64,000 nt of DNA from Prevotellaceae bacterium KH2P17 (GTDB taxonomy: Bacteria > Bacteroidota > Bacteroidia > Bacteroidales > Bacteroidaceae): the NCBI GenBank assembly GCA_900199655.1, contig FZRE01000012.1:1-64000 (forward strand), read 5' to 3'. The position numbers and the translations under genes are program-made. Each line of letters begins with the position of its first letter. Within the stretch, counting starts at the first letter, position 1. The notes under the pieces were generated by a model. The model did not search any database, was not told the DNA's origin, and was given only the letters and a program-made list of their open reading frames with translations. Of this stretch, positions 62,943-64,000 are shown in pieces.

Positions 62943-63377
62943 TTATGCAACTTCACAAATGGCAGGAACGAAGCCTTCGTTTGTAAATTGCCCGTTACTT
63001 GAATAGGTGTCGCTCTGCTCTGCATTTGATGAGAAGGGGGCAGGTGCGGACAATTGCACCAACATACTGGTGGTGTAGGGGTGTGCAACCGAGACTATCA
63101 CTTCGCCCATGACGCGCTGTAACTTGCAGATAGTTTCCAGCGTAAGGTTCTCTCCGCCCTTGAGGAGCTTGCCGACATAAACGGGCGAAACTCCCAACCG
63201 GTCTGCCAGCTCTTTCTGAGTGAGGCCCGATGTATGCAGATAATAGTGTATATAAAGTGCAATGTCTTGTGACAACCGCAACCACTCTCTGTTTTCTCGT
63301 CTCCAGCGTGCCCTTTCTTTTGCTGCGGTACTGCTGGGCTTGGCTATTTGAGCCAGTTTGTTCATGTCTGTTTCCAT
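62943..63377 (-). CDS. XRE-type HTH antitoxin with long C-terminal tail
   Basis: A 144-residue HigA-like protein. Its HTH (about 40-85) reads GLTQKELADRLGVSPVYVGK. A tail of about 45 residues follows (APAPFSSNAEQSDTYSSNGQ and a hydrophobic end FVPAICEVA), low in predicted structure. In TAC antitoxins such a tail is the chaperone-addiction region. It lies 16 bp after the toxin-like gene and probably represses the operon through the operators at 63806 and 63891. An internal Met (residue 5) could also be the start. Confidence 0.75.
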   Translation of the reverse strand: METDMNKLAQIAKPSSTAAKERARWRRENREWLRLSQDIALYIHYYLHTSGLTQKELADRLGVSPVYVGKLLKGGENLTLETICKLQRVMGEVIVSVAHPYTTSMLVQLSAPAPFSSNAEQSDTYSSNGQFTNEGFVPAICEVA

Positions 63378-63393
63378 AATGGTCTGGTTTTGG

Positions 63394-63783
63394 TTAGATG
63401 TCTTCTTTTAAATCTTCACTGTCTATAATTCCGTTCTCCTTGAGGTAAGAGCGAACCCTGTCAATGTTTTGCAGGACGTGGTCTTTTAGTCCGGGCGAGT
63501 GCTGAATGGTGTCTGCGAGCTTGATGCCGCCGCCTGTTATCAGATACGTGTTGGGCTGTAGCTTGATGGCATACATCCTAAGCAGCGGCGGGCGCCCAGG
63601 TCCATACGACTTCATGGGTTGATATTGGAGTTCGTATTTGTATTTCCCTTCCAGATATTTGAAGTGATCATCGAAATCAGGAGTCTCACCTGCCATTGAG
63701 TTTGCGTTCAGTTCTTCGAATATTTCTTCCAGTCCTTCGGCCTCATCCAGTATCTGTCGGGCCACTTCTTCAGGTTCCAACAC
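63394..63783 (-). CDS. Putative toxin of the TAC module
   Basis: About 129 residues, first gene of the operon. An acidic helical N-terminus (EPEEVARQILDEAEGLEEIF) leads to a beta-rich core LLRMYAIKLQPNTYLITGGG followed by IKLADTIQ and a C-terminal helix, loosely like RelE/HigB-fold toxins. Identification as a toxin rests mainly on position. The start is unclear: no ATG is near, GTG 63783 or TTG 63780 are possible, and the frame stays open upstream with plausible protein sequence (FIDSFWGR) to a TAA near 63822. Confidence 0.55.
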   Translation of the reverse strand: MLEPEEVARQILDEAEGLEEIFEELNANSMAGETPDFDDHFKYLEGKYKYELQYQPMKSYGPGRPPLLRMYAIKLQPNTYLITGGGIKLADTIQHSPGLKDHVLQNIDRVRSYLKENGIIDSEDLKEDI

Positions 63784-63793
63784 CCTTCCCCAG

Positions 63794-63920
63794 AAACTAT
63801 CAATAAACTTGTAGGTTTGTTATCTGTCCGAATTTGCTGCAAATATAGCCCTTTATTTCTGAACTTCCAAATAATTAAGTATTGTTAATAAACCTACAGG
63901 TTAATTCCGTTTGATAGTTT
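63794..63920 (-). promoter_or_regulatory. Symmetric control region of the TAC operon
   Basis: On the minus strand TTTG (63871-63868), 20-bp spacer, TATATTTG (63847-63840) forms a full promoter. It lies midway between two inverted operator-like sites, AACTTGTAGGTT (63806-63817) and AACCTACAGGTT (63891-63902). Outer inverted arms AAACTATCAA (63794-63803) and TTGATAGTTT (63911-63920) match exactly. This arrangement suits autoregulation by the HTH antitoxin. Confidence 0.7.
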
Positions 63921-63948
63921 ATATGAGGAATGCAGGCGAAGGAGACTT

Positions 63949-64000
63949 ATGCAGTCAAGCAGCAGGTTGCGGCTTCCGAAGTGGTCGAACCTCGACCTCA
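63949..64000 (+). CDS. Possible start of a gene or GH31 remnant leaving the window
   Basis: ATG 63949 follows AAGGAGACTT. The frame reads MQSSSRLRLPKWSNLDL and continues past the edge; its last residues equal those near the GH31 C-terminus. It could be a duplicated GH31 3' fragment with a chance start. Confidence 0.25.
   Translation, partial: MQSSSRLRLPKWSNLDL
63979..64000. repeat. 22-bp direct repeat, right copy
   Basis: Identical to 62111-62132 and in the same reading frame (KWSNLDL); it may extend beyond the window. Confidence 0.85.

Overview
The window looks like chromosomal DNA of a GC-rich Bacteroidales species, most likely Prevotellaceae. It carries two SusC/SusD glycan-uptake loci, one under an ECF sigma/FecR pair and one beside a hybrid two-component sensor. 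Its promoters are of the Bacteroidota type (TTTG-N19/20-TAnnTTTG) and most genes lack a Shine-Dalgarno sequence. No rRNA, tRNA, CRISPR array or conventional transposase was seen.

Region 1 (1-30140) is mostly housekeeping. On the minus strand are a GH20 beta-hexosaminidase, a CxxC lipoprotein, argH, an SRPBCC protein and pyrE, followed by comF, recX and prmC, with ribD divergent. Then come DoxX, a DUF559-RNase H fusion, argS, a YitT protein, an alpha/beta hydrolase, and an overlapping helicase-DUF6483-GH43 operon. After these lie an orphan ABC ATPase, a PfkB-type kinase, a TonB-receptor-like gene broken by one amber codon, a pyridoxal kinase, an AspT-type transporter, an RluA-type pseudouridine synthase and a CMD-cupin fusion.

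Region 2 (30312-45363) holds a PCMD lipoprotein, a beta-barrel protein, a 49-residue orphan and nicotinate phosphoribosyltransferase. Next is an alpha-mannan-type utilisation locus: ECF sigma, FecR, STN-SusC, SusD, SusE-like, GH76 endo-alpha-1,6-mannanase and GH92 alpha-mannosidase. The GH92 has Gln where the family normally has its acid Glu, which hints at mannosyl-phosphate substrates as in yeast phosphomannan. Import would be signalled by SusC through FecR to the sigma factor.

Region 3 (46210-62170) is a second locus: a hybrid two-component sensor, an unrecognised large secreted protein, SusC, SusD, a SusE/F-like glycan binder, a small surface lipoprotein and a GH31 alpha-glucosidase. Alpha-glucan-like substrates are the simplest guess.

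Region 4 (62206-64000) is a three-gene minus-strand operon in toxin, HTH antitoxin, SecB-like chaperone order (a TAC module). A symmetric operator region lies upstream of it. The module lies between two exact 22-bp copies of a segment of the GH31 3' end, which suggests insertion or duplication.

The intergenic DNA is unusually structured. (A) Five copies of an exactly 70-bp element hold three 12-bp palindromes on a 22-bp pitch. (D) An unrelated family of 15-bp palindromes uses the same 22-bp pitch. (B) C-rich hairpin-tipped elements have one AACC-type and one CGCC-type end and an invariant 32-bp spacing. The same end pairing flanks the DUF559 reading frame, so DUF559 may be a coding member of the class. 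(C) GGGTGNT heptad arrays, with the G-rich strand always on top, also run in frame through two genes. (E) A long inverted repeat lies between two convergent genes.
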